A stretch of 64,000 nucleotides of DNA from Mytilus edulis (Eukaryota > Mollusca > Bivalvia > Mytilida > Mytilidae): positions 86,812,604-86,876,603 of the forward strand of contig NC_092349.1 in assembly GCF_963676685.1 (NCBI RefSeq), in the 5' to 3' direction. Shown piece after piece: positions 44,597 to 56,615 of this stretch. A program made the position numbers and the translations under genes. Every line of letters begins with the position of its first letter. Within the stretch, counting starts at the first letter, position 1. Under the pieces are notes generated by a model. The model searched no databases. It was not told the DNA's origin and was given only the letters and a program-made list of their open reading frames with translations.

Positions 44597-47500
44597 CTGT
44601 AAATAAGTCATGTAAACATATGCATAATATACATGTGTTATCATATATCATATGTGCTATAATCAGGAATTATTTGATCAGCAACTTTTTTTGACACATT
44701 TGTATATGGGTACATTGTAAGTCTGTTAGGTAAGTATACATTTATACATGTAAACATCTTTTGTTATTTTAATTTTGTTTGGCAGAATGCTAAGCAAAAA
44801 TCCAAATACAAAAAAGATTTGGACCAGACCTACGCTGTAGTCTACGGTGTCTGAATAATTACTGTTTGGCATTTAATAGTAAGAAGTGCATACAGTTTGC
44901 TCCAATATATCACTTAGTTAATGGATATACGGCTCTATTTGGTGATTGCTGTCATGTGAATAACATCAAAATTACCGACTGATTAACCAATAAAGTGGTA
45001 GTGATAAGTAAACAATAAAAAAACAAGTTGACCTGCAAAAAAAATCTTTGCTGATGTCAATAATTCTCTGTGAAAAGTTATCTCATTGGTAATTATCCAT
45101 TATTTATCGTTGTTTTTTTATAAATATATAACCAGTAAACTAAACTGGTTAAATTTTTCAAAGTGCAAAATATATTGTCAACACTACAACACGTTTACTT
45201 TGGAAATGATTGAAATATACCAACTGTAATAGTTTTCATTCGGCAAATATCCCATCACTGCAGGTTTTTCCGTTGAAAATGTTACCATCGTTGATGTCTC
45301 CGACGTTAAAGGAAGTATACTTGATGTTAATGGAGATAGTTCGATATTTGACACCATCGTCGTTGAACTTGACGCTGTTTCTGGTAACGTCTCTGTTGAT
45401 GCGGGTTGGTTTGAAAGCTGAAGTATTGCATTTGACGAGCTGAAATGGTCTGATTTTAAATCGGTTGTCTGAGACACCGACATATTTTGAAAGAACGTTT
45501 TAAAAGTTTCTGTTGTTCTTGATATCAGTTTGGTCACAGGGTTCTTTGATTGATTCATATTTAAAGACGAATACGAAGGAGAGTAAAACAATTTGATTGG
45601 TCTATAAATGTTTGTCTTATCATCGATACTTGAATCAAACTGTGAATTATCGTACGAAAGTCCCTTTATATATGTTTGCAGTGACAACTGAAGCCCCGTG
45701 TAATAGCTCACAGATTTTTCTCTTTCAAATTTGAAACTATATTCGCTGTAAAAAGTATTCAGTGGATACCTTGTCAAGGGATATTTTAAAGCTTTCGAAG
45801 TCACCAATACTATGTTTGATGAGGTGTCGTTATTATATGGTTTCACTATCTTTGTTACAACATTGACCGATGTGTCATCAATTTGCTTTAAGAATGTAGA
45901 TGTAGTTTCTACTTTAATGTCTGTTACAGTTGACTCGAGGTGTGTGATGGTGAAGACTACCTTCTCATTTATAACGGAAAGTTGTTTGTCCTTTAACGTT
46001 GTAAATGAACGTATAGATTTACCTCGCGACGTTGGCGATGTTTTGAACAAAACATTTTCTGGACTAGAAATTTGTGTAGTGGGGAATAATGTTGGAAACT
46101 GTCGTGTTACTGATGATGATAATATATGTACTTTTGATTGTGGTGTGAAACAGTCATCATATTTGCCAACGCAGTTCCCTGCCAGACATCTAACTAACCC
46201 TTCCGGACATGGTGTAGTACTTGTACCTGTTATGAAGAAGATTGTGGTTTAAGATGGAGTCATTTAACAAAAAATTAGAAGCGACATTTTCAATTTATAT
46301 TGAGAAAACAAAATACGATTTAAGTAAAGTTTCAGCTTCAGCACCATCATAAGTCAATCGTTTTGATCTATCGACATTTATTAATAAAGCAATTGGGGCA
46401 ATGTGGTTGTAAGGCCCTAGTACTTCATTTACCCTAACACTAACCTGGATGCACCGATGATCTGAGTTAAAACCTCGCACATGCCAGATACGTTCGAATC
46501 GAAGTTAAATCGAATAAGATTGTTGCGGGTCTCTCCGGCATGCAGAACCAAGACAAACTTGTCTCTACGAAATAGACGGTCGCTCAGAATATGGCATTAC
46601 TTTATAGAAAATCAATGAACTAAACAATTACATTTTGTTATGTCCAACAATTTATTGTACAACAAGACTGCAAATTCTTTCTTAGGCTCGCCTTAGACAA
46701 AGTAAAATATTGTTAGTTTGTTGTTCCAATAAGATTTGTCTACAAACTAGTAAAATTATGAAATAGCTTGTATCTGTACTTGATTGTGCTGATGTTTACC
46801 CGACCAGTCTGAATTGGTCTGAAATTTACATGATATAACTCGACAGTAATCATAACCATAAAGTCTGAACTTGGTCTCGACCAGTACTTAACGATTTTTA
46901 TAGGTGGCTGAACCACTCTTGACTAAGTCTAAACCATGCTTGACATTGTTTGAACCATACCCGACCAAATTTTAAACAACCTAGAACTCTTTTTTTATAT
47001 ATATGTTGTCTTTCATCAAATCATGAATTTTATTTAGTGATTATTACCGATTGTTGAAAATCCAAAATGTATTCTATTTAGCAATGAAATTAAAATTTTG
47101 CAATTACCAAAATATCATTATCAACACTTTATTCATCGACACTTATAGGTATATTACCTCTAAAAGGAAAATAACCAAGTTAATAAGGTAAATGATTTCT
47201 GCATGTTCTGGTTGGATTTGAAAGTATCATGTAAGGTTTTGGTTAATTGTTTAAATTTTCATTTACATAAATGAGTTCTCATGGAATTACATGAATGATG
47301 TTCAGTAGTTGTTGTTTATTGATGTGGTTCATAAGTGTTTCTCGTTTCTCATCTTTTTTTGCATAGATTATAGTGTTGGTTTTCCCGTTTGAATGGTATT
47401 ACATTAGTAATGTTTTGGGCCCTGTATAGCTTACTGCTCGGTGTGAGCCAATGCACCGTGTTGAAAACCGTCCTTTGGCCTATAACGGTTTACTTTTATA

Positions 47501-49217
47501 AGTTGTGACACCGATCGAGAGTTGTTTCATTGGCACTCAAACCACAACTTCTTTATATCTATGTCCATACAAATACTAGAATAATTAGCATTTTTCAGAT
47601 ATTTATTGTTAGTAACTGGATAAATGTTCACTGAAAAAACACTAACTTAAACCTGGTTAAAAATTGGAAAAGGACAGAAAGTCAAAAGAGAAAAAAATCA
47701 TAAATGTAATTGGATTAAAAGTCACAGGTCAAAAAGCTACAACTGATTCGTTTATAATTGTTTGAATATATTACAAATGTATTAGAGAAAGATCTTAAAA
47801 TAATCACTTTTTATTACATCTTTGAATGTAACAGTTAAGTAAGGAACGTGTTTATAAGCGCTGATAAATAAAGATGTATCAAATTTTAATCATGTTAAGG
47901 ATACATATTTCTTTAACAATATAATTCATTTAAGTACCAAACCAATTTATAGACATGACATACAAGAAGCGCCTTAATCAGGTGTAACTACTTCAGTATA
48001 TGTATGTTTTACATGCATAAATAAAACAATAAAGTTAGCTCGTAATCTGTTAGCAAACTGTATGAGAGAAAAGAGTTAGACATAACAATTATGTCTATAT
48101 ATATCTTTCTTTGTGGTAAGAGTCTTTGGTTTATGAAAAGGAGCTGGTTTCGACGGAATAGTCATAGCTTTCTAAAACATTAAATATCATGTACCCCCCC
48201 CCCCCCCTTCTCAAAAAAAAAAAGAAGAAAAAACAACAAAATATGGTAAAAGTCAGCATTAAGCCCGTTGTACAGTAACTTTTATCCTATATAATCAACC
48301 TATCATTATTGATTATTGATTATTAGCTTTTGAATTGTCCATTCCCTAGCTTGGATCGTCTTAACTTGTTTAATATTTTACGATATTTCTACACATTGAT
48401 TCTACACTATGCTATGTGCTTTGTTAAGGGCATACGATACAGTCTTGATCCTGTATTTACAGTTCAATGCAAATTTCTATATAGGCTATTTTGTGCCTGA
48501 ATAAATCAACAATGTAATAAATATACCTCCGTGTACTATTTTTTTAGTTAAATGAGGTCGAAATATTGTATATTAGCTCAAAATTCGGATTTGTGGCCGT
48601 ATTTTTCTTTCGAAAGAAAAACATAACTTTTGTGTTTTAAAAGGTAAACACACATTGTTTTTTGTTAAATAATTTGTAATTTCTGTATTTTATAAGTATC
48701 ATAAAAATTTATGCATTTTTGTTAATCAAATATTTATCAATTGGTCATCAATTGAAAAAAAGACGTCTTTTTTTGCTGTATAATTATCAAAATTAAAAAA
48801 ATTGCACTATTTACAGTTTTATAAAATTTGGTCCAGGTAATCTCATAGGAAAAGGAAACAAAATGTCTTTTTAAAAAATAGGGGTCCATGGTCTTGTTTT
48901 CAAATTAAATCAGTTAGAATGATAAAAAGCAGTCGAAAATGCATCTTTTCCCGATATGTCATAGTTTGACGTCGTGAAAATAACATTTTACGTTATCAAC
49001 GTTATTGCCTCCCCTGTAACTATATCGTATGCCCTTAAAACATCTGATACCTGAACTTACAGTTTAATTCATCAGAATGGTCACCGCACTCAAAACTATT
49101 ATCGCATCGCAATTGTAAGAGAACACATTGTCCATTGGTACACTGAAATTGATCATTATTACATGATTCTACTGCTAATATATACAAAAGCAATGACCAG
49201 GAGTTGTACCTTTTCAT
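44503..49217 (-). CDS. LDLa / Ser-Thr-rich single-pass membrane protein, copy C (three exons seen)
   Basis: Exons: C1 49217-49061 (157 bp, phase 1), C2 46226-45225 (1002 bp, phase 1), C3 44596-44503 (94 bp). ATG follows acceptor tagtacag. Residues 1-18 form a signal peptide (KR, then LLLYILA). Cys19, 26, 31, 38, 44 and 53 form an LDLa module with the calcium-binding cluster GDHSDE; Cys53 is completed across the first splice. Cys59, 66, 71 and 78 then repeat the spacing x6-x4-x6 of only the first half of an LDLa. Residues of about 80-386 are a Ser/Thr-rich, probably O-glycosylated stalk. Exon C3 encodes [18 protein letters not shown], a transmembrane helix, and then basic residues, giving a type I protein of at least 417 residues. 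The cytoplasmic end was not found. Donor of C2 (taca|gttggt) is weak and chosen because phase 1 matches copies A and B and exon C3. Function unknown; surface recognition is a guess. Confidence 0.75.
45225..46226 (-). CDS. Copy C exon 2: half-LDLa plus long Ser/Thr-rich stalk
   Basis: Acceptor cataacag ends just before the exon. It opens with the four-cysteine [13 protein letters not shown] segment and then 300 residues rich in Ser, Thr, Val and Pro without a stop. The exon is over three times the length of the homologous exons A2 (293 bp) and B2 (300 bp), so the stalk has expanded or the others have shrunk. Confidence 0.75.
46227..47254. other. Intron sequence of LDLa copy C
   Basis: No recognised gene or repeat. 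A higher-complexity patch near 46320-46560 (tgcaccgatgatctgagtta, ggtctctccggcatgcagaa) may be an unclassified repeat. Confidence 0.4.
47255..47570 (-). repeat. R1 copy in intron of LDLa copy C
   Basis: Shows gagttgtttcattggcactc and ggtgtgagccaatgcaccgt, the inverse of R1. Confidence 0.75.
47571..49060. other. Intron sequence of LDLa copy C
   Basis: AT-rich. A cytosine run of about 14 lies near 48194-48207. Nothing else recognised. Confidence 0.45.
49061..49217 (-). CDS. Copy C exon 1: signal peptide and LDLa module
   Basis: The 52 codons plus one base hold a start methionine, a signal peptide and an LDLa module. In copies A and B the homologous exon begins at a splice acceptor just before the first LDLa cysteine. 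In copy C the same position reads ttagcag, so an alternative acceptor use cannot be excluded. Confidence 0.8.
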
Positions 49218-51574
49218 CTGTACTAAAAAATATAACAAAAGACATGTAATAAAGATACAAGTTATATTACTTTAAATGTATGGTACACTTCTAATTTCGC
49301 TTTTTCTATGTTTCAAATACTCATACAAAACGATAAGGTTTCATATATTTAAGATGAAACATTTATAATAATATGTGTTTTACCTCTCAAATAGTTAATA
49401 TTGCCCAAACGTAAATGTATTTTAGAAATATGTTTGTGTATATACATGTACTTTTAAAACATTATAAGTGAAGACATTGATGATCAATATATTATAATAA
49501 AATTTAATCGATGTGTGAAACAATATAAAAATACTAAACGATGCAAGCACATATTTTTTGCGACAACGACAATCTTCGCCTGGTGATATAAAACTCTTAA
49601 TATAATACAAATTCAACCACAAAACATTTAGGAAAAAATCTAATCTATGATATTTCATGCCAAAACAAAATGCTGACTACTAGACTAGTTATCTCTTCAT
49701 ATGTCCAGTGTTTTGTCTGCTTTCGAATCAAAATATTGAATCCGTATTTTGGCACAAAGTAAAAAAGCTGAAATAAGTTAACTACATCAGTGCACATGAC
49801 ATATTTGAACTAAAAGGTCAATATGAATTTATTTAAAATCAATTCTTGTAGTTGAAAATTATTGTTATGAACGTAAACGAGATCAAGCAGCTAAAATAAC
49901 AAGCCACTGTTAATAAGAGATGATAGTAAAGTCCTGGTGATCGAGTCTCATTAATCGTTAATGGAATGTAAGTCCATGTAGGGAAAAACTGCGATAAAAC
50001 ATTCACCCAAAAGTAACGCGACTAGATTGATCGAGACAGTAAGCGGCACCATATATTCATTTATCACTTGCTACTACTTCAATCGCACAATTATGAAAAA
50101 AACATAATCTGTTAATTTACAGTTCCAACACACATATTTCTTTTACGGAATTAACGTGTTGTTTCTAAAGTTTGATATCAATATCGACCAAACAGAAAAA
50201 AATGTCGTTATTGAGTTGGGAGAAAATGTGTCAAGAAATGACATATATAAATGTGAAGTATCAGTCATAACAAAATGTTATCAATTCATATCGGTACCGG
50301 AGTACTGAATACGGAGCGGATAATATTTGTATTGTGCAATTGCTTCAAGCAGAAATATAAACATTCCATTCAATATGATATTCTATTGCTTATATCTTCA
50401 ATCACAATGTTCCTAATAGAGATAATATTTTAAGAATCAAAATTAACAAAAAGTGGGTCATCTGTTCTTACGTATTACTGACTACAGCCTGATTAAGATA
50501 ACCGTTTAAAAAATATATCTGCAGAGGATACATTTATATCTCATATTCCCTTTCACATTACCTATTTTTTTTAAGTTCCAACTTAGACCATACTAAACTT
50601 CTCTTTTGCAACAGATTGGTGCCACGGTGTAATATAAAGATCAACACAATTGTTTAAGTTTTTCTGTGGACGACTTGTATTCAAACACAGATTTCATGTA
50701 GCATAACGTTTTGTTGAGTGTGTAGTGTCGTATAAACTGTCCGTTTGTTTTATTTTGTCTCTTCTTCTTCTTCTTTCTTCCTATTAGGTTAAATTCGTCG
50801 TCTGTATATTTACCATCAACATTATAAGAGAGTACATACCCCGTATATAAAATAACACCTACCTACTGCGATATATTTCCCACTTGTATGAAGATATGTT
50901 TGTTTACTATTTAATATGATATTGTTTGTTTGAGGATGATTAAAATCGTATTTATATCTGACAGAAGTGCGTTTGATAAATGATGTCATATTAAGATAAC
51001 TAAAAAGAATGTTATTAAAAATTCAGATGTTTTCGCGGTTTGGCGTCAACAACGGATTCAGAGGAATTTCTTTGTCATTAAGATAAATGCGTAAAATTAT
51101 ATCATTTACAAATCTTTTGATACAAAACAAGAAATGAATTTGAAGGGTACATCCTTAACAAGATAACTACTCTATGTAATACATATACACATGATGAATT
51201 GGTAGGATTAAATGACATTTGATGAGGTTAAAATGAAAATTGATGTCTCTTAATTTAAGAGTGAGCTTGCTCAAACGTTTGCTTTCTCTCGATTCAATTG
51301 AACATTAAATCGTTAATCTTGATATCTCTTACATACCTAGCCTCCATCTATACATAGCATTAACTGCAACTTTATTGGGTAACACCTCTATTATATATTT
51401 TTCGTATTCTGTTTTATGAATGTAATCATTCTAACGAACCAAGATTGAATATATAGTTTTTATATTTTGTATATAAAGTTCTAGTTTCTTACTTAAGTTA
51501 TAACGCTTTATTATGTTATAGCCATTTAAAGGCAATCTATTGTTTAACATTCTAAACTGTTTCGTTTGTTTATT
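49218..51574. other. AT-rich intergenic sequence
   Basis: Promoter and untranslated first exon of LDLa copy C should lie here on the minus strand but cannot be fixed. No other gene recognised. Confidence 0.4.
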
Positions 51575-51576
51575 TG

Positions 51577-51727
51577 TTCATTGTTGGACAGGTTTGTCTG
51601 TGTTACTTGATTTGTGTTGTCAGTGTTCATTGTTGGACAGGTTTGTCTGTGTTACTTGATTTGTGTTGTCAGTGTTCATTGTTGGACAGGTTTGTCTGTG
51701 TTACTTGATTTGTGTTGTCAGTGTTCA
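51577..51727. repeat. 49-bp tandem triplication
   Basis: Three near-identical units of 49 bases beginning ttcattgttggacaggtttg. The near-perfect identity implies a recent event. Overlapping open frames in it are artefacts. Confidence 0.95.
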
Positions 51728-52508
51728 ATTTCAGAATTTATCTTGTTTTTCAAGGTTTGCTTGTTTGACATGTTTATATGTCTTTCTTGTCCAAAGTATC
51801 AAACTTTCCTGGGATTGCCATTTTGTGTTTCTAATCATTGTGTATGTACATATATATATGTATAATAAATATGCTTACCTTTTTACACAATTTTTTACTA
51901 TACAACGAAAGAACGCATGATCAGACTTTACTGTTTCCAATCTATTTTAAATAAATGAATAAAACTTTATTGCAAAAAGCTCATAAATGCTACAGTGTGC
52001 TAAAGCAATGAAAAAACATATTCACAACATGACAATTGATAAACAGCAGAGACCAATACATACAATAGCATTTTAAGAAGAAAAACATATATATATAATA
52101 ATCATTTGGAATACATGTACAATTGTCAACGATTTTCCTAACGTTAGCTACATTGTAATAATCTATTTAAGATGGCGGGAGATTTTCTGGTCGTTGTTTC
52201 CAACAGTTATTACTAAGTGATTATTCGATAGATCACATTCGAATAAAAATAAGATGATAAAGTGGTTAAAACAATTGGAACGTTTCCGTTGTCATCTGTA
52301 AAAAAGCTATTCCATAACAGATAAATAACTTATGCGTCCGTAAAGAAATGTAACAGAAGCCTACCGCATGTACCACTGTACAATAGTCATAAATCAAGTG
52401 GTCTACATGTTTAATTGTGAATGTTGTCCTTACGACTCCATTTAAAATATGAAGTTGAATGTTTTTTAATGAAAGGTTATTTAATTGCATTAAATCAATA
52501 CTGAAAAT
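51728..52508. other. AT-rich spacer
   Basis: Nothing recognised. Confidence 0.4.
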
Positions 52509-53692
52509 TCAGTTATTTCTAAATTTACAACATGCGCAAATCAACGTTTTCGCCTCAGCTCTAAATTGTCTGTCAAACATTCCATACACAAAAGGATTGA
52601 CAGTGTTGTTTAGAATTGTATTTTTTTCAATAAAGTTGATAATAATCACCTCATCTTCCGTTCTTTGGATCCAGAAATTGCGATTAAAAAAAAGCGATAA
52701 GAGTAAAGCTAACTGAGGAATATAAAAAAGAATGAATACTACGTTTATAACTAAAATCATCAATGAAAAGCGTTTAGCTGCAGAAATTTGTTCGTCGGTT
52801 ATTGACATATTAATCTGCCTTCTTGTGACGTCACAATCAGAAGACATATTTTCACTGTTAGTGCCATTGGACGTATTTTCCAGGTCAATTTCAGCTAATG
52901 ACATACTCACAGAATTGAAGTGGCAAAACTTGTGTCCAAGCTGTTTCGTGATGCTGACATTTTTTCGTTTGTTGTTCTCATCCTCATCAAATTATTCTTT
53001 ACAGTAAACATTTTACTCGCAATTATCATTTGTCTCCCGATCAATAAATTTAAAATGATAAGCTCCAGCATAACACCAACGATGATAAAAGATGGATAGA
53101 ATATAAATGTTCGATAGGCGATCTGATCTGATTTCATTTTGTAGATGCCACACATATGTCCTGTCACATTCAATTCATTGTTGGGCATGCGCAATTGCTC
53201 GCTCCAGATAATAAACGGAGCAGACACGGTGACTGACAAAACAAATATAAAAAGGCAGTGATATACGTCTCGTTTTCAGAGCAAAATGAGGTTCAAATGG
53301 TCGACATACTTTCAAATACCGCTGCAGGGTTATGACTGCCAGAAGAAATATTGACGAAAACCCACACATGTTGAATAAAAACCACATAATCTGACAGGAA
53401 ATAGTATATGAAAATTTAACAGGCAGTAAATTTTTCCATAGGTCTAATGGTGCTTTCAAAAGGCAGACAAACATATCACAAAATACCAATATTGGTATAG
53501 TGTACTTGCCTTCAGTTTGTTTCAGTCTCAATTTATAAACAATCAACACTTATCAAATTCCCTACTAATCCCAGTATGAAACATACAACGAGAAACACGT
53601 CGTGTGGTATGTACTTTCTAGCTTCTACTAAATTCCAAGTTGTCAGTCTATCTTCTACTGAATAGTTATTTTTTTTTTCTATTGACGAATAT
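52509..53692 (-). pseudogene. Class A (rhodopsin-like) GPCR exon with three frameshifts
   Basis: All seven helices are recognisable in different minus-strand frames. TM1 FILGLVGNL lies near 53570. TM2 carries the CDMF motif. TM3 ends in QRYLKVCRPF, where QRY stands at the DRY position. TM4 (IFVLSVTVSAPFIIW) comes next, then an extracellular loop with glycosylation site NVTG and a cysteine, TM5, TM6 VINVVFILFYIPQL, and TM7 NNTVNPFVYGMFDRQF with the NPxxY motif. Frames change near 53560, at an A4 run at 53273-53276 (three As would keep frame), and near 52910. The third break could be a donor-like gtgagt, but the next frame resumes at once. An in-frame TGA lies upstream of TM1 near 53690, so an N-terminal exon is missing or elsewhere. 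I call it a pseudogene, but sequencing errors cannot be excluded. Receptor subfamily: orphan to me. Confidence 0.75.
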
Positions 53693-54371
53693 TCTCAAAT
53701 CGAATTCACATGATAGATTATGTTAGGTACTAAGTATACACATATATTAAAATAGTTGTTATCTTTTATTTTATAAAGAGTCAACATATATATTGTAATT
53801 GCTTTATATTTAACGTCGGAGTAAAAGTCACAGAATAGCTTCGATCAAATTGCAAAATATTAATAAGAAAGCTAATTCCCCACGTCGTATTTACGTATAT
53901 CTGTGCCATGTAATTGTATCTGTATCAAATGAATTTCTGCCAATAAAGGCACACCTCCGTATATGGAGTAAAACAATAAAATGAGTTCCACCACCGCAAT
54001 AGTATAGAATATTAATCCATCAATATATTTACACTATGAGCATTATGTACACAGTTCACAGTTCAAATTACGATACTTATTTATCTTTTTATATGTAAAA
54101 GATGAAAATTGTCTGTATACTATTAAAATATGAATATACAAATTCTATTTATAATATTTAGCCTAGGCCATCTGCAAAAACCCTATTTGTCCTTTCTAAC
54201 TGACTTTCAAGTTCATCTTCCTCCTACTACTTATCAAGTCCATTTTTGAAAGTAAATCATATCTCTCATTGTGTAAATTATATATTAACTGTCTACACAG
54301 ATGTTCAATTCTACAGCTTATATCATTTACAGACCCAATGAGTTTTGAACAGCGGTATACTACTGTTGCCT
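53693..54371. other. AT-rich spacer
   Basis: Near 54335-54370 a short piece of R2 (gagttttgaacagcggtata) is seen. No gene recognised. Confidence 0.45.
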
Positions 54372-54920
54372 TTATCCAACACTGTCAGCATAGTGGAATG
54401 GATTAATAATTAGTTGCAAAATGTCTAGCTGAATATTAGAATGTTGCAAAGCAAGAAGCTCACTACATTCACATATAATGTTTTTCAATATTGGTGTACG
54501 AATTTGATATAGTGCTCTACAACACAGCAAAAAGTGTGATAGTGATTCTTCCTCATCCTGGTCACATAATGTACATGTTGGATCAATGTTGTTTTGAGTG
54601 TAAGCTGCTCTATTCGTCTGTAGAATGTAGTTTCCAGTTGCAATTTTTATTCTTGTTGGGATTCTGTTGATGTCTCTTTGATTAGCACTATTCGCTAAGG
54701 CCAAAGGATGAATTTTCCAAACTTTAAATGATGATGTTGGAATGAATTTCAAGCTGGAGTAATACATTATTTCTTCATTAATTCATGTTGTCCAATATTT
54801 ATGTACTGCTGTGGTAGTCATTTTCTTCCATTTTCCTTTTGACATTTCATTATAAAGTAGCGATAATGGGTTTTCTAGATTATATTTGATACAGATCTTT
54901 TTCATATCTATGACCAGGTG
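54372..54920 (-). pseudogene. LINE ORF2: C-terminal region with zinc knuckle
   Basis: The frame runs from KICIKYNLENPLSLLYNEM through a TGA near 54783 to the open stretch 54767-54372 with YYSSLKFIP and the knuckle CTLCDQDEEESLSHFLLCC. The spacing fits zf-RVT-type ends of LINE polymerases. Confidence 0.75.
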
Positions 54921-55224
54921 GAATAAGGCTCAGATAAATTGAATGCAAAACGTTCATACATTTTAATTAATATAACATAGAGGGCAAGGACAGATCTGAA
55001 ATATACAGATAATGACAAATAAATACAACTTTATATATAGATGCATATGAATATATCATTTTGTAGCAGCTAATGTATATTGTGTTTAATTACACAATTG
55101 CAAATAAATAATGAGGCAAAATACAGTTAAATGACAACTCTGAATGTAAACAATTTGTTAATCAATGGTAATGAAAACTGTTCACTAAAGTAAGTTGACC
55201 ATACTACTATATAAAATACTATAC

Positions 55225-56615
55225 ATCGTCTGCACAGGTCGGTGCACAGCAATTAATGTTTCAAATTTTTCCACCAAGTCCGAAGTCACAAAGAAAATTA
55301 AAAAGAGGATTTATATATAGTTTATATAAGTCGGCACTGAGAATTCCACCTTGCCGAACACCTTGTTCTATTTTAAAGTAATCTTCTGAAAAGCTATTGT
55401 CCCATTTGACATATGAAACTGCATTTTGGTATAGATTGTCTATCAATAAGATTGATTGATTTGAAAATCCATATTAATGAAGTCTTTTAATTAAGTTTGC
55501 ATGAACCACTACATCGAAGGAAGATTTTGCATCCAGGAGGCCTATATATGTTGGGTGTTTAAGATCTTTATTCTCTCTTTCAAATTCTTCTACTATAAGT
55601 TCACAAAGTAATGGTGATGAATTTTCTGTAAAGGATTTTGACATATTATTATTCTACAGTTCTCTCTAATTTTTGGTATCTTCTCGATTTATTTTGAGAA
55701 TGTTGGTGTTACAGTAATTCCTCTAGTTGTTCGCATTTTTACAGTCGCCTTTATTTTTAAATACCAGAAAGAGGGTTCCAATTTTGAGTGAATCAGGAAT
55801 AAAATGTTTTTCAAAAGACTTGTTGATTGAAGCTTGTAAATATGTTAAAAGGTTGACACCGCCATGGATAATATTTTCAGCTGTAATGCCATAGAAACCT
55901 GCTGCCTTGTATCGGTTCAAACTGTTTATAGCTTTTAAAATGTCTTCCTGTGTTACATCAACATGTATAAATTGCTTACTGAAGAGTTCAATGATGTTTT
56001 TATATTCATTTTCTGTAGTCTTTAAATAATTTGAATCAAAATTTTCATCAAGAGTGTTTTCTGCTAATTGTCCAAAATGTATCTTCCAAACCTCCATTAT
56101 TTGCCATGGAGTGTTATATATGTTGTCACCTACATTAAGCTCATCTATACGTCTAGATAGTTTTCCACGTTGCTTGTTGATAAGTTTATAGAAGACAGTT
56201 TTGTTTGATGAACTTGCTTCAATAATTTCATTTCTTTCTTGTATGCGTTTTTGTGTAACTTCTAGTCTACAAATCTTTCTCAATTCCTGTGTTTTAATTT
56301 TCTTTTCAAGTAGAAAAGGATCTAACAATCAGTTGGTCGTCCTTTTGCTTTCCAATAATAAAATGCTGATTTCTTATTCCTAATTTTTTTCAATATTTCG
56401 TCAAACATTACTTTTAATTTAGATTTATTCTTTCGAGTTTTTGGTTTTTGTGCGATCTCATTGGTGGCTTTTGTTATTACAGCAGTTATATCACAAAAAC
56501 CTGTTTCTATATCAACTTTTGTATTTTTGTCTTGTAGAGATGTAATAGGTCCCTCATTAATTATCTCAGTGTACTTCGATAAGTCTGCTTTATATCATTT
56601 AACTTTCATTTTAGG
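55225..56615 (-). pseudogene. LINE ORF2: reverse transcriptase palm (incomplete)
   Basis: Open frame 56328-55723 gives the RT connector and fingers: LNRYKAAGFYGITAEN (usually KAxGxDGI) and ends in KNKGDCKNANN. After frame changes, 55446-55261 gives IEQGVRQGGILSADLYKLYI, and CADDV near 55230 is the YxDD-type catalytic motif with C for Y. A TGA falls between them. Confidence 0.8.

Noticed and set aside
45210..46252. Plus-strand frames of 77 and 146 codons opposite LDLa exon C2
   Set aside because: They are shadows of the minus-strand exon, which has splice sites, conserved cysteines and paralogues.
46320..46560. Possible tRNA-like or SINE head (ggtctctccggcatgcag)
   Set aside because: I could not fit a cloverleaf or A and B boxes; left as unclassified intron sequence.
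52800..52925. Intron in the third intracellular loop of the GPCR, using gtgagt at about 52913
   Set aside because: The next coding frame resumes directly after the donor-like string with no room for an intron, so a small indel is the simpler reading.
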